A stretch of DNA of 64,000 nucleotides, from positions 62,001-126,000 of the forward strand of contig JAJQOW010000226.1 in assembly GCA_037975125.1 (NCBI GenBank), in the 5' to 3' direction. The DNA comes from Latrodectus hesperus. Lineage: Eukaryota > Arthropoda > Arachnida > Araneae > Theridiidae. Made by a program: the position numbers and the translations under genes. The notes under the pieces are model-generated. The model made no database searches and was not told the origin of the DNA. It worked only from the letters and a program-made list of their open reading frames with translations. Below, piece after piece: positions 25,157 through 37,900 of this stretch (positions within the stretch are counted from its first letter, which is position 1; each line of letters opens with the position of its first letter).

Positions 25157-25440
25157 CCGCCCAGCAAACAAAATGATGCCGGGCATCCATCGGGACGCTG
25201 CTGTCAGTCGTCTTGGCCAGCAACGGCCCGCAGCTATTTGGCCTCGTCGACTCCGCCAATAAAGTGGTCATCGTCATTGCTGCTGGGCCGGCAGTGCGGT
25301 CCGCTGTTGGCCCAACGCCGGGTGGCCATCTATGCCATATTGGGCGCATGTGGTCCATGTAATTGCCCATATACGGTTATCCATCGGCAGTTTGCCGTTT
25401 GGCCGACGATAGGCGCTTTCACCGACGTAGGGCTTGTTAT
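25157..25440. other. GC-rich island with repeated GGCC/GGGCCAAC-type words
   Basis: About 280 bp of GC-rich DNA sit in otherwise AT-rich sequence. GGCC occurs many times, in words such as TTGGCC, GGGCCGG and TTGGCCCAACG. The left edge shows CCCAGCAAACA next to array homology, so it looks inserted. Open frames on both strands (25068-25370 minus, 25238-25465 plus) follow from the composition and match nothing I know. It may be a fragment of a non-autonomous DNA transposon; I could not find a matching right end. Confidence 0.5.
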
Positions 25441-28400
25441 GGTTATTTATTTCTATAAATATTGAATTCATTATTTATGTTAATATTGTATATATTGTTA
25501 AAGTTAATATGGAAATATTGGAAATCCATCAAATTAATACTGAATATATTTTTTTGATTCTAAAAGACAATTGTTATCCATGTAATTGTCAAATATCATT
25601 AAGTGCTTTTTTAGTTCTTAATTATATAAAGATTAAAAAAATATGAATTACTAACTCATATTTTAAATCATTTTTTTGACAATCCTATGTAAATTTTATA
25701 GTTTTATTTTAATCTAAATTTTATTTAAATAACTTTTATATTCTGTTTTTAAAAAATTTTATTATTACAGAATTTCATTATTTATAAATTATTTTTACAA
25801 AAAGTCTTGTGTAAGCAAGTGTCAATTTATTGCTAAAACTGTGAACTTGAATGTATAAGAGAATTCCAGTTTTATGATAATTTTATAGAATTAATTTAAA
25901 GCACTCACACATATATATTTTCATTGTACCAAAATTAATAATTCATTTTCCAAATCAATTAACCCCATGTAACAAGATGCTGAGAAAAATGATAAAAAGT
26001 ATAAAGATTTACACTATTTATTACTTATAAAAATTAAGAAAACAAATCCATAAATATGTGAAATGTCTCCATGCAACAAGATGCTGTGAAAAATGATACA
26101 ATAGGATACAGATTAAGATTTTTTATTACTTATAAAAATTAAAACAAAAGGCATATATCAGTAAATGTCTAAATATTAATGGAATTAAAATTTTTTATTT
26201 ATGATAATATTGAAAATAAAAAAATATCTATTTTTATTTACATTTGAAAATAATTTTGGCAAAATTTTTTTTAACATTTTTAATTTACAAGTTTTTTTTT
26301 TTATTTTTGTCGTCCATCTTCCGAATTAGTACTCTGGAACAAATTTCTCCTTTTGTGAAGATTTTCACTTTGTTTTAATACTCGGAAAATAAAAAAAACA
26401 GAATTGTTAAACTGATTCAATTTAATTACAAAAATAGAAACAGCAGGGTGTTAATAACAGCCCAGGTAAAAACCAGAAAAAAATTGAGCTGTTTATATAA
26501 ATTAGGAGAAACTTCATGCATAACACTTATTTTCTAGTATTTAGGTATTATTTTACAGTATTAATTATTTGAATAAGGAGAATCCAACACAACTATTTTT
26601 AAACTTACAATATTTTACAATTAAATTTACAGTCAAAGCAATACAAGCCAAGCACTTGAATAGGTTGTGAATGCCTATAATAATGTCAATTTTCATTCAG
26701 AATTAATAACTCGTAAAAAAGTTATTAATATAATTCTTTTATGATAGAGTCCTTTACTTAATTTTAGTTTTATCTCTTTAAAAAAGGGGGAATGGTTATT
26801 AGTAACATTATGTCCACAATGAGCATGCTTGGGAACTAAACACTGCGTGTTTTGCGTTATGCTGAGCACCTAATCAGGACATGTGCTTCGCAACCCAAGG
26901 GCTCTTGGTCAAGAAAATAGGCACTGTAGGCCTTGGCCCATGTGGTCTGTCCTGTCAGAGTTTAGTTTTATAGTTTATAATCATATTGATATTTCAATAT
27001 ACATACACATTATAATAAATAACAATAAGTAACAAATGAAAAATCAACATTCATCAATTCTGACAATTCTTTGATTAAAAATAGAGACAAATAATTGGGT
27101 TATATGAAAACAATTTCAATTGAATGACTTAATAAAAATTCTAAACATCTGACTTCAAAATTTCAATGTAATGTGTTAAACAGAATTTTAAATTTTCAAG
27201 ATTATAATTATAGAATGAAATTAATTTATAACATGCACTTTGTATTTCGTCCTTTTAAAAAATCATTTTGAACTAATAATAAATGGTTAAAATATTCATC
27301 AATGATTTCCAAATTATTTTTTACACATAACTACAATTACAGATAAGTAAAGCTTATAAAATCGTAGTAATTAAAATAAATATTGATGAATTTTAAAACA
27401 TATTGACAATTTTGAATTATTTATACAATATTCAATGTAAAATCTTATTAATATGGAATTTATTTTTTTTATATACACATGTGATTACAGATAAATGAAA
27501 AAAATACGTCAATTAATGCAAAAGATTTACAGATTTTGAATACGCGCCTTCTAGTTGTTGATCAGTAAATTTACATCACAAGTAATTATCATAATCATGA
27601 ATTACTTAGAAGTAAAAATGTTTTACATAACTTTATAATTCTTATCTTACACAAAGTATTAAATTTATATTTAATCCATACACTTTACATTGGAGTGGGG
27701 AGCTGTTAAAAACACAATCTTCAAAGCTAATGTATAATATGAAATATTAGCAAAATAGCCATCAATAATAAATATAAGCGATAATTTGTTACTTTACTTA
27801 AAAAATATTGTTGTTTTTGTTGCATGCCCCCAAAGGCCAGCAGTGCTAGACCAGGTCCATGATGTTGTACACTCTACAATAATCCAAAACCAGAAGAGGG
27901 TTGTCAACCAATTATCAACCAACAAAAAAATATTACCCATATTTACTTGCTAATAGTATTTATAATTACAATTATTTGCAAATTTTATATTAACTACATT
28001 TAATTGTATTAAAATTAAATTATTTGTTAATACAAATAATTAAAAATATTGTAACACAAGGAAATAAATTATCTGGCTTGTAATTACCAATGATATTGAA
28101 AAATATTAAGGAAAAATTTGTATTTATGGTTAGATGTGGTCTTTGATCGAGACTACATATAACCATAAAATACCTATTAATGGTCACTTTCCAGTATAAT
28201 ATATTATACCAAATGATATTGATAAAAAAATTTCTATAACAAATTCAAGTTTTGCAAGAAGCCAGAAAAAGGATAAAACATATAAATAAAGAAGACCTAA
28301 CTATTTCCTTTATGTAATTGGGCAATACTATTTTCTTTTCTAAGTTTTGAATTCATAATCATTTGCAATCCGTAAACAGCTGATCCATCATGTAGAACAC

Positions 28401-29178
28401 ATCCAACATGATGTAAAACACATCCAACATGTTAATGAATGAAATATACATTTTAAAATATTAAATGCTTAACTGATAAATAAGATTAAACTTAAATTAT
28501 ATTCTTTCTCTAATAAAATGATTAAATTATTCTCAAGATTGATATCACAAAACTTTACCTCTTTGATAAAAAGTGGTGTTTTGAATAATTTCGACCTATA
28601 TCTGGGTTTTAAGTTTAATCGTTTTATGTTATAAATTACAATAAGAAAAACAACAAACAAAATAATATCAACTATCAAAAATGACTTTAACCATTTTCTG
28701 TAAAATACTAAAAAAAATCACAACAAAAGAAATATCGTGCAATTAAAAACAATTTATAAATTTAGCAATATATATATACATATGTATATATATGTAAATG
28801 TTTGGAAGATTAACCTAATTATGCTTACTATATTAAAACAATAATATGAACACGAAGTTTACAAATGTAATATTTTAATTATTTGTTATTATTTTGAAAT
28901 TGTATAGTGAATTTCAAAATTAGAAGTATTTCTGAAATCTAAACAGATAAACTTTTTTAAACTATTTCTCATATCATACTCATTTTACGTGTATACCTTA
29001 CTAATTTACATTGTTTAAAATTATATATTTAAGTTCTTTACTTAATTTCAATTCCTAAAAGAGAAAAATCAAAAGTAAATAAAAATAATTCTGACAAATT
29101 TATATCTAGGATAATATTGTCATCATAAGCAGACTTTGTAAATTGATAAAGGAGAGAAAAATTATGTTTTAATTGTAT

Positions 29179-29181
<3 letters not shown>
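25441..29181. other. AT-rich stretch without genes; two unassigned islands
   Basis: No block homology or domain is visible here. Two patches of more balanced composition stand out: 26785-26960 (with GGCCTTGGCCCATGTGG) and 27825-27925 (with CCCCAAAGGCCAGCAG). They may be old SINE or transposon pieces, but neither has clear polymerase III boxes. Two short related stretches at 25960-26060 and 26065-26150 share AACAAGATGCTG-AAAAATGATA and may be a diverged tandem duplication. Confidence 0.45.

Positions 29182-29253
<72 letters not shown>
29182..29253. repeat. (TA)n microsatellite
   Basis: An uninterrupted TA array of about 72 bp. Confidence 0.97.
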
Positions 29254-29255
<2 letters not shown>

Positions 29256-30483
29256 ATTAGATATATCATTTACCCATTCTCCGGTCGACTATTTACTATA
29301 ACAGTAAAACCATTTACATTACTATAAAAGAATCAAGTGATCAAAATGTCAAAAGTATCATCAAATGCTTGAAATGTTAATCCATTTCTCCAAAATGGAA
29401 AGGGACAAATATTCTAGTTAACTTATATTTTCATTAAAACAAATTGTTTGAATTTATTATTAATTTACACTTCAACCTTTCAGTCATAAATAAAAACATA
29501 AAATATGATTTTAAATGTAATAAGTATGTAAACACAAGAGTAGCTACTAAACTGTTACATCTGACAGCAATCTTTACATGGAAATGGTTAACATGCTATA
29601 CAACTAATTTAAATAATAAAAGTTGTTCCATATGAACATTTTTTCATATGCGTTAATCAACCATAGAATTCCAGATGTTTCTTTTAATTATTGGCAATTA
29701 ATCTGTCATATTCCTACAGAAATTTTCAAATTTACTATTTTCAGTACTGTATTTTCAAGTTTTAGATGCAAAAATATTTCGCTAAGAAATCCACAATGAT
29801 TTTAATGGTTGATGGTTATACATAAAAACCGTGTTATATATGCAATAAAATATTTTGTAATGTTTATGCATTGTAAAATTTTTCATTAATTAAAACATAT
29901 TTTTGAAGAGTATACAAAATTTAAAACCACGAATCCTTATAAGACAAATATTTCGGTCAGTAAAAATTGACTTAAAAATAATAGTAAATATTAAAAATAA
30001 AATAAAATAATTTTAAAAATAATGTAATTAAAAATAAAATAATTAAAGTTTATATGAAATTTGCACACAATTTTTTGATCATAAATGCTACAAGATCCAA
30101 TATTAATTTATTGAAAATAAGCATCTAAGGGCTTTCAAGTAGAATATTTTTAGAGCGTCATTTATTTCATAAACTTGCTTCGTAAAAAACAAAAAATGTA
30201 ATAAATACGTTTAAGCCTTGTAGCAATCGAATTCGATTAAAAAAATTGTGAGCATTGAAACATTTATTATACTAATTGATTAAATATAACTAATATATGG
30301 AATGAAAAAATGCTTCTGTTCATGATACAATTTTATATTCCTCACACGGTAATGAAAGTATTCTAAAACATACAATGACAATCATTTTCCAATGTCTTTC
30401 TCTTGTTGTTATGTTATCAACAGTTTATGAAGTTTTCTTAACAAGTAATTAAATAATATTTCAACATAAAAAATTTTGAAATG
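29254..30483. other. No gene seen
   Basis: AT-rich sequence with no recognisable domain or copy elsewhere in the window. The right edge is the truncated end of the second mariner. Confidence 0.5.
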
Positions 30484-31329
30484 ACCGGAACAAATAATAA
30501 ACCGATGGTGCCAGGCCTGGGAAATATGGTGGGTTGATGACAGTACACTTCCGAATTAATCTTTGGTTACCCCTTAAAAGCTTAAAAAACCGATTCTTTT
30601 AAAATCCAACCAAACAGACAGCATCACTATTTTTGGTGAATATCGGCTTTGTAAATGGTTTCAGCCGAATCATCTTTTGTGTTCAATGTCCTCTTGCGTT
30701 TAACGTTGTGTTATACAACTCATTTTTCGTCCTCAGTGATGATCCGCTTTAGAAACGGATAATTTTCGTGACGTTTGAGAAGTCAATCGCAGACGTCAAT
30801 GCGGCGACACAGATTTCTCTCTGTGAGAACATGGGGAACTCATACATCGAGCTGCGAGGATAATCTCAGGCCTTTCAAGTGGTCATAAACTGTTATTATT
30901 CGCCATTTCGCATCAACTATTGCCTTTATCGCATCTTTATCAGCTTCAACCGGCATTCCCGAACGTGGTGCATCTTAGATATCAAAATTGCCGGATTGAA
31001 ATTTCGCGAACCAGTTCTGGCATCTGCGTTTTGTCAACACATTTTGTCCATACGTATCGGTCAATTTCTTTCTGGCTAGAACAGCATTTTTAACATTTCT
31101 GTAGTAAAACAGAAAGATATGTCGAAAAAATGCTGCTTATCGCTCTCCATATTTAAAATGGCACCAATCAAAAACTACAGCGCAGAATTAATTAGGATTT
31201 TTCACACACAAGTCTTGCTATATTAGCTCTCAAAGCATATAATAATTATACGACTTGGTTGTGAAGTTGGTTGCAAACAAATACAATTAAAAACTCTGTC
31301 GGTATAAAACGAAATTTCTTTTCGAACAA
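30484..31329 (-). mobile_element. Decayed mariner, copy 2 (truncated and internally deleted)
   Basis: It matches copy 1 from about 13311 to 14322, with a deletion of roughly 150 bp (homologous to about 13370-13520) and loss of the 3' terminal part. The stop after ITEDEK is shared with copy 1, so both descend from an already dead element. The sequence beyond 31329 matches that beyond 14322, so the second mariner arose by duplication of the surrounding segment, not by transposition. Confidence 0.88.
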
Positions 31330-31374
31330 CCCAATAGCTTAAAATATGTAATAAACTGTAAATTCAGATTTTTT

Positions 31375-31991
31375 TAACATTTTGTGTAATTATATCACCC
31401 GCTTCACACTTTATGTAATTCATCTAAATTAATCTTTATAACCTGAATATATTTAGAGATTCATACAATTGAAGGATCATGTATAAAAAAATTAAAGCTT
31501 ATATGTATTACCAGTATTAGTTTGAATTATTTACCTGTATAAGAAGAAAGGAAAATTGTATGTTTATAAGAATCTTATAAGTAACTCGAATTAGGAAGGC
31601 AAGGAGACTGAAATGAAAATTTCAGTTTCCATTGTCAGTGCAATATAGTATTTGTAAAAAAATTTATTTTGGTATTAATAAGAAATTCATTGGCTTTAAA
31701 TGAATTTAATAGCTATAAAATAAAAAGTAGAAGTAAAATTCTCATTAGTCAGAAGCTAGGAAACACCAAAGAATATTTAATTTATAGAAGTGATTTAAAA
31801 TAGTAAAACCAGATAAATAAATTACAATTTATACCTCTGAAGAGCTAAACATCGATAATAACTCATGTCTGATTCATAAAAAACATCTGCAAAATGTAAA
31901 TGGTTGAAATCTCTAAACAAAGTAGTCTTATGCAACTAGATTTTATAGAGCATAGGATCTGTTGTGCTGCAATTCGGCTACCCTAATGTTA
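31375..31991 (-). pseudogene. Array copy P7 of the unrecognised family (S, T, Y, W)
   Basis: S is at 31936-31991 (56 nt), T at 31826-31886, Y at 31512-31755 and W near 31375-31460, all minus. T is open: VFYESDMSYYRCLALQRYKL. S shows VAELQHNRSYAL with one TAA. Y includes METEIFISVSLPS, close to WETEIFIAVSPF of copy P13, and ends at a GTAATA donor. The GCTAG acceptor at Y (31755) is kept. Copies P4 and P7 share their mariner and block A flanks, so they are sister duplicates. Confidence 0.45.
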
Positions 31992-32984
31992 CTAACAGTC
32001 GTAGAAATTGGTGTGTTAACCACGTGAAATTAAATACATAAAATTAAATAAATTTTAACTCATGTATTAAATGTATACTTATTTATATTAATCAATCTAA
32101 TGAAATATCATTATTATATTCTGCCCAAATTTAGGAAATAAAACTGTGTAAATAATTTTGAAATCTTCTTAGTTAATAGTATAAATGTCATTATTATTAA
32201 TGAATTCAACAATTGTGAGGACATTTTATATACTCAATTTTTAAAAACATTTCATCATTTTATGTAAAAAAATTAAAACAGGCGTGATTGAACTCTTCTA
32301 CATTATTGAATTTTTCGCCCTTCAAAGTTATCATACTGACAAAAGTGATGGTTGAAGGATGATAAAAGACCAGGAAATTTGGTTTATGAGTTAGAATTTT
32401 TAAGCCCAAATATGTAATTTTGTATGAACATCTTAATGGACTGCGGACTGCTCTCTTTTGGTACATCAAATAAGTCTTTTTGTACTGCTCCAATTAACCA
32501 ATTGCCGACAATACTTTTCCGTTCAATTTTATTTTTAATGTTGATAATGTATTGTCCATCAAATGTTCCACCATTTACATAGAAATCTCTAATTAAAATC
32601 AAATTTGTTTTGGAGCAAGAATGATAGGTTTTCCACACAATATAGCTTTTTCTTTACTCTGTTTTTGTAGGTAATCCACTTTTGATACCCAACTATCATC
32701 CTTATTCATCATTTGATTGATCCTATCATCATTATTTGATACCCAACTATATTCAAAAAGAATTCTATTTCGTTCAGAACAAGCAGAGATGGTCATGTGA
32801 TAGCTCAATCATCATATTTGTTCGTTCTTAATTCATCTAGTACTAACTTTGAATATTTTAACAACAGAAAACTTCTACAGCATTTAAAGGAATCATTCAA
32901 ACTATGCGAGTGTAATTATATTTATCGTATTTTCAACAATTTCAACAATTTCTTTTCTCATTATGTCTGTTTTTTGAGTTGTGG

Positions 32985-33168
32985 TTAGTTGGTTGGTTTG
33001 TTTGTCGCTCAACGGCCATTTTTTGCACCTGAGGGCTAGTTAGACCGGGACCTACGGTTTACAGTGGATTCCGAACATCTACAAATACCCATGCCCAAGG
33101 TGGGGTTCAAACCCACGAACTGTTGAACCGAAGGCAAGCTCGCTTACCATACGGCTGCCAACTCCACA
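32985..33168 (-). mobile_element. Full-length SINE (family A) in block A3
   Basis: It carries the tRNA-like head near 33160, a B box and the CAAA-like tail at its left side. It is flanked by AGTTGTGG at 32977-32984 and 33169-33176. Copy A1 has a single AGTTGTGG at the same place (about 619-626), which is the empty site. Confidence 0.9.
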
Positions 33169-35024
33169 AGTTGTGGATGAAAAATTATAGACACAGTCTA
33201 AAACGATGAAACATTAGTTTAGGCTGCGTGTATTAAATAAGAATTGTGTATATTTCACTTTTCTGCACTTTATCAAAAGACAACAATACTTAGAATGCTA
33301 CATTTCCGGTAACACTTCTGACAGCGGTTGCTGGTGAAGGCGTGCATTTCTTTTAAGGTTTAATTAATTTCATTTTTTGTAATGATACTGCTAACTTAAG
33401 TAACTGTATATTAAGCTCACATATTTTGTAGTGTCGAATTTTCTCAGAAAAAATATATTCTTAATCAGTTACGAGACGGACATAGTCAAAGATGTTATTG
33501 AAAAATGTTATAAAATATCTTTCTTCCGAGTTTAAAGCAGTTAATTCGTTAGTGACCACTTTTTGAACAGGGAATTTCCTGTCTTGTTACCGGGTTGTTT
33601 TCAATTACAGGATTTTTGTAGCGGACTGCTGATTTCTATTTACCCATCTGCCATGGATTGTTTATTTTATATGAGAAATGAATATACACGCATTCTCAAG
33701 AAAGGCAAAACTTAGCTTTCTGCTGCTACGCTGTGTTCTGTTTGGTTTCATCGACATCAATAAACTTTAGGATTTCACTGAAATAATAAACATGCTAAAG
33801 TTTGTTTATTAACTTATAATTTTCTCTGCATCAACAAACATGCAGTCTGAAGAAACGAAATGTTCAGACAAGTGTAATAAATGCCCATTTTAGAAAGCTT
33901 TTAAAATCAGTATATTTATGTAGAACAACATTAAATTATAAATTACGAAATGGACATGGCTTACATTTTTCTATCTACTTTAAATTTCTTAATAATATTT
34001 AAAACAAGCATTTTTTCTGATATATTATGTTATTCGTGTTACGTACTTTAGTGTTAAATTTTGCTACTGTTATATATATTTTAAGATCATTTGTGGAAAA
34101 AATACGAATGTAATTATACAATATTTTTCAAATGATTTAAATTTACCTAAAAGTGAAACTCATTAAAAATATCTAATTTAATTCAATCAGTATTCATCAC
34201 TAGAACACCACTGAAATTTAATTGTATTGATTGAATTCTGAGCAATTATTTGTTGACGACTACCACATTTCTTTTTAGAGATTCCATTTACAAAAATGCA
34301 GCTTTTACGCCAACAAAATAGAACTTAACTTTCTTCGTGGCTGCATGTAATGCACTTTGTGAAGTCCTTTGGAAATTAGAACTGCTTGTTGTACAATGGG
34401 TTGTTAAAGCAACGGAAAATCTTTTAGAAAATGCAACTGATTTCTTATGAGTGTTAAAAGCACAAACTCGTTACTTTGTTTTCCAATATATTCAGCTATT
34501 GTCATCGGAGATTGATAAAAATAACACGATTAAAATTCAATTATACTACATCGTATTGTTTTTTTACAAAATCAGTTATAGTTACCTACACATGTGTAAC
34601 ACATAATAATTATAAATATCATTCGATACGTTATATAAATTATAGAACAGCATTTGTTAGGTCATGGATGATTGAGTGTCGTTTTAACATGATGTCTTTC
34701 TTCACTATCAAATCTGCAGTTCCGTATTGGTCGATTCATATGATTTATAAATGAAGGCTGAAATTAATGTTCTCTCCATACATATGTTTATCAAAATTAA
34801 TTGTGTATGTTAAATCAGGTTCCTTCAGTAGTATAGATTGTCAGCCATTGATCAGTTCTGCAATAACCATGATCTTCATGAAATATAAAATCGTATGATA
34901 AATGTTACTTGAGACTCTTGGACAAGCAAAGCTCTTTATGCCTTGGCTATGTGAATTTATGTCAGTATGGTGCATCTTTCGTTTAACCAGAGAACCACGA
35001 AGGTGAAAATTTGATTTTGCTCTA

Positions 35025-35280
35025 AACTACTCCAATAGATGGCCCTACCAGAGGATCCACTCCCTCACTTTTCAAATTGATTTGAAGGGGGAAAAATTTT
35101 CTCCATACCATTGCACCCATGGTAACTGCTCAACGACCAACCACAGGAATTTCGATTCAACAGATTTAACGAGTATGCATATCGACTGTCTTCTGTGGGT
35201 GTTTGGTGGCATTGGGAATCGAACCCCACCCTTCCGGTGGAAAAGCCGATACCCTTATACCTAGGCTACCACGGCCCATG
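35025..35280 (-). mobile_element. tRNA-headed SINE (family B), copy 2
   Basis: This is the clearest family B head: on the minus strand, GTGGTAGCCTAGGTATAAGG (A box region) and GGGGTTCGATTCCC (B box). It corresponds in position to the copy at 2500-2752 of block A1. Confidence 0.75.
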
Positions 35281-35496
35281 AAAATATACATATCACTACA
35301 AAGTAGAAATTTTGAATCTTCATCTTTATAAGTCATACTCATTCAGTTGTTCAGAATAAAATTAATTTTCAATTTTCTGATTTTCAAAAGTGGAAAACTA
35401 TGATATTCTATATTCCTCTAATTCAAAAGATGTTCAATTCAGAACTATCTTAGAAATTTGAAGAAAGAAGAGCTGTCATAAACGTATGTATATTAC

Positions 35497-35556
35497 TTGA
35501 TACAATATGCAAATATCGAGAAAATATATTTTCTCGATATGTGCATATTGTATCAA
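35497..35556. repeat. 60-bp near-perfect palindrome at the A3/B2 junction
   Basis: Two 30-bp arms, 35497-35526 and 35527-35556, are reverse complements with a single mismatch and no spacer. The right arm is native block B sequence, since a similar stretch exists at 17770-17815. The left arm has no counterpart at the end of block A in A1. Block A homology stops at the arm's first bases. Confidence 0.92.
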
Positions 35557-37060
35557 GGAAATAGTTTTACATAATTATTTTATTTTAATAAATCATCTTA
35601 ATTTTTCTGCTCCATTGCAAAATTGCTTATAAATATTATGTGCAATAATATTCCTTACTTCATTTGTTATAATATTATACGAAAGTTAGATTTATTTACG
35701 AAAGAAATGATGCGGAATACAAAATAAAAATATCATATTTAAATTAATAATGCTTATTTTTATTACCAGAATTAATGAGCAATAATTTACTTTATAAGTT
35801 TGAAAAGATTTAGACGGCCAGGCGATTTCAATGAAAATTATTTTTCACATAATCAATTTAATAAAATATTCGTGTAATATGTGGATGTGTAGTATAGAAG
35901 CTTTAGATCTGTCTTGCTTGCACGGAATAGTGTATGTACTAAGAAGTAAAGCAGAAAGTCGTAAGTGTGATATGCAGTAGTCATAATAAGAGTTCATGAG
36001 TAGTTAAAGAAGTGTTGAAACTGAGAAATTAAAATTTCGCTTGAAGAAATTACTTTTTAATTTGGATACCAATCACAAAACACGGATGATAATTTAGAAG
36101 TTATATTGTTATATAATTTCTAATATATTTGAGGGAAAAGTGTTACTTTCTGCAAATGTCTTCATTGGGGGAAGAAAAGGCCAGCTATAAATTAAGGAAT
36201 TATTTTAGAAAATCTTATACTTTTAAAAACAATTTTGTTTTCAAGAATTACACACAAGAAATACATAGAATATAAAAAAATACTATCACAATAAATATAG
36301 CAACTGATTCTGCAATACCTATCTCCATAAACAATAGCTAACAACTAAAAACATCCAAAATACAAAGCAATCGTAAAAAAATAAGGAGAATATTTGAAAT
36401 TGCAAATATTTAAGGCTACAAGACATTCTTTTCTTGGTAAAACACATTTTAATCTCATTTTGCTTAATAAATCTCTAAGATTTAGAATAAGCTATCATGA
36501 TGCTGAAAAAATTTTACTCCAGTATTAATCTAAAGTTATAAGGAATATTAATCGGAGTTTTGTAAATACGCCGAATTTAAATTAATGTTTTGATAATGAA
36601 ATAGATGTATAAGTAGAGCGACAATTCTTAAAGATTCAGAAAACTATGATGTTAAAACAGTCACATAATAATTTAACCACTATTTTTGCAATGTTGTGGT
36701 ATTATATACATACTCTGATTCAATATTACATTCGTATATATCGTATCAATTAAACCCATTACTGTGTACGCTATGAAAGATTGAGTGAGTAATCAACAAG
36801 ACCCTTGACCATCAAATGTGCAGTACATTATGAACCATTTTATCAGTTTGTCGCTCAATGGTCATTTTTTGCACACGAAGGGTTAATTAGATCGGTACTT
36901 GCGGTTTAAAGTGAAGTCCTAACCCTTACAAACATCCATGCGCAAGGTGGGATTCGAACCCACGAACTGTTGAACCGAAGGTAAGAGCGCTAACTATTTT
37001 GCTGCCAGCTGGGCCCATTTTTCAGATTTTACAATAAAGTCATAAGTTCATTGTTATCTA
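35527..37060. repeat. Segmental duplication block B, copy B2
   Basis: It matches 17780-19290 and then jumps to sequence matching 20285 onward. About 1 kb containing the Y block of copy P5 is therefore missing here. The SINE at 36847-37016 is shared with B1. Confidence 0.8.
36847..37016 (-). mobile_element. tRNA-headed SINE (family A) in block B2
   Basis: It has the same position, orientation and structure as the SINE at 19085-19254, with independent substitutions. It came with the block duplication. Confidence 0.85.
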
Positions 37061-37137
37061 CATTGCTAGATTTCTATGAGTTTGCTTCATATGTTCCAGC
37101 ACAAACCTTAAATCTCATTAAATTTAAACATTATATG

Positions 37138-37193
37138 AGTCTAAATCCCTCTAATTTATTATCGTAATGCATTGTGTATAGAACATAACTGAA
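37138..37193 (-). pseudogene. Isolated X block of the unrecognised family
   Basis: After TTTTTACTTGTAG the minus strand reads FSYVLYTMHYDNKLEGFRL without a stop. It aligns with X blocks at 20368, 25074 and 53227 (plus). The Y block that should follow was removed by the B2 deletion, so this exon is orphaned. Confidence 0.45.
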
Positions 37194-37576
37194 CTACAAG
37201 TAAAAACATATGCAACCATAAGTATCTTATTCATATATATCTGCTTTTGTGCGTTTTCGACGTATTTACTTAATGTACCTATCGAAAAATGAATCAATTG
37301 AAAAAATGTTATTTATTATCATTAAAAACATATTATTTATGTGATTTATTCTATGATTGTATTTCATAAAAAATTTTATTTTTAATCTTAAAAATATGCA
37401 ATTATTCGAGATAATCAACTAGATTATTTACGTGTTCTCATAATTATATTTTACAAGCAACTTTTTGTCTGAAATCTTAAAGAGGTTTAAATTGATACTA
37501 CATGCATATTTTTAAGGATTTGCAAGATACTCGATCTTTCACTGTCTATTGGATTCAGTGAATATATTTTGGGAAC

Positions 37577-37900
37577 TCATTTGCATTCAAAATTTTTCGC
37601 CTTTGAGAAAGTAAAATTTAGGAACTGAAATACAGGACTACATAAAAGGAAAACCAAATTCAAGTCAAATATGAACTTCCCGTTATGGAAAAGTTACTGA
37701 CAAGGATATTCTACTCTAATTTGAACAGTTATAAGATTAAGGAAACACAATTTTAAATCAAGACATTTTAAATGTTTCAGGAGTTACAATATGAACGGCT
37801 GCTTTCTTTATGTGATTAAAAAAGTGTATTGGACTTAGGCGAATAGAAATGCTAAGCATCAAAGGAGAACATTCTTATAAAATCAATATATTTTCTGTTT
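37577..37900 (-). pseudogene. Array copy P8 of the unrecognised family (W, V, U)
   Basis: U is at 37577-37624 (48 nt), after CCTGTATTTCAG, and reads FLNFTFSKAKNFECK then TGA. V lies near 37680-37715 and W near 37770-37850; both have lost their frames. The sequence after the stop is also similar to 11900-11958 and 52875-52935, so the similarity runs beyond the stop into presumed 3' sequence. Confidence 0.45.

Larger units (their letters stand above)
32240..35496. repeat. Segmental duplication block A, copy A3, with conserved minus-strand frames
   Basis: This is the most complete match to A1. On the minus strand, 32808-32599 is open and reads ISACSERNRILFEYSWVS, with an internal near-repeat of DDSWVS, then KAILCGKPIILAPKQ. 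A second frame at 32590-32470 reads DFYVNGGTF and continues to FDVPKE. A1 and A2 keep pieces such as ISACSERNGTLLE, CGKPII and YVNGGTFEEQYII in another local frame. These lie directly upstream of S in copies P4 and P7, so they may be 5' exons of the array family. The copies are similar enough that chance conservation cannot be excluded. Confidence 0.6.

Noticed and set aside
25068..25465. Open frames on both strands in the GC-rich island
   Set aside because: Low stop frequency follows from GC-rich composition; no domain and no codon pattern were seen.
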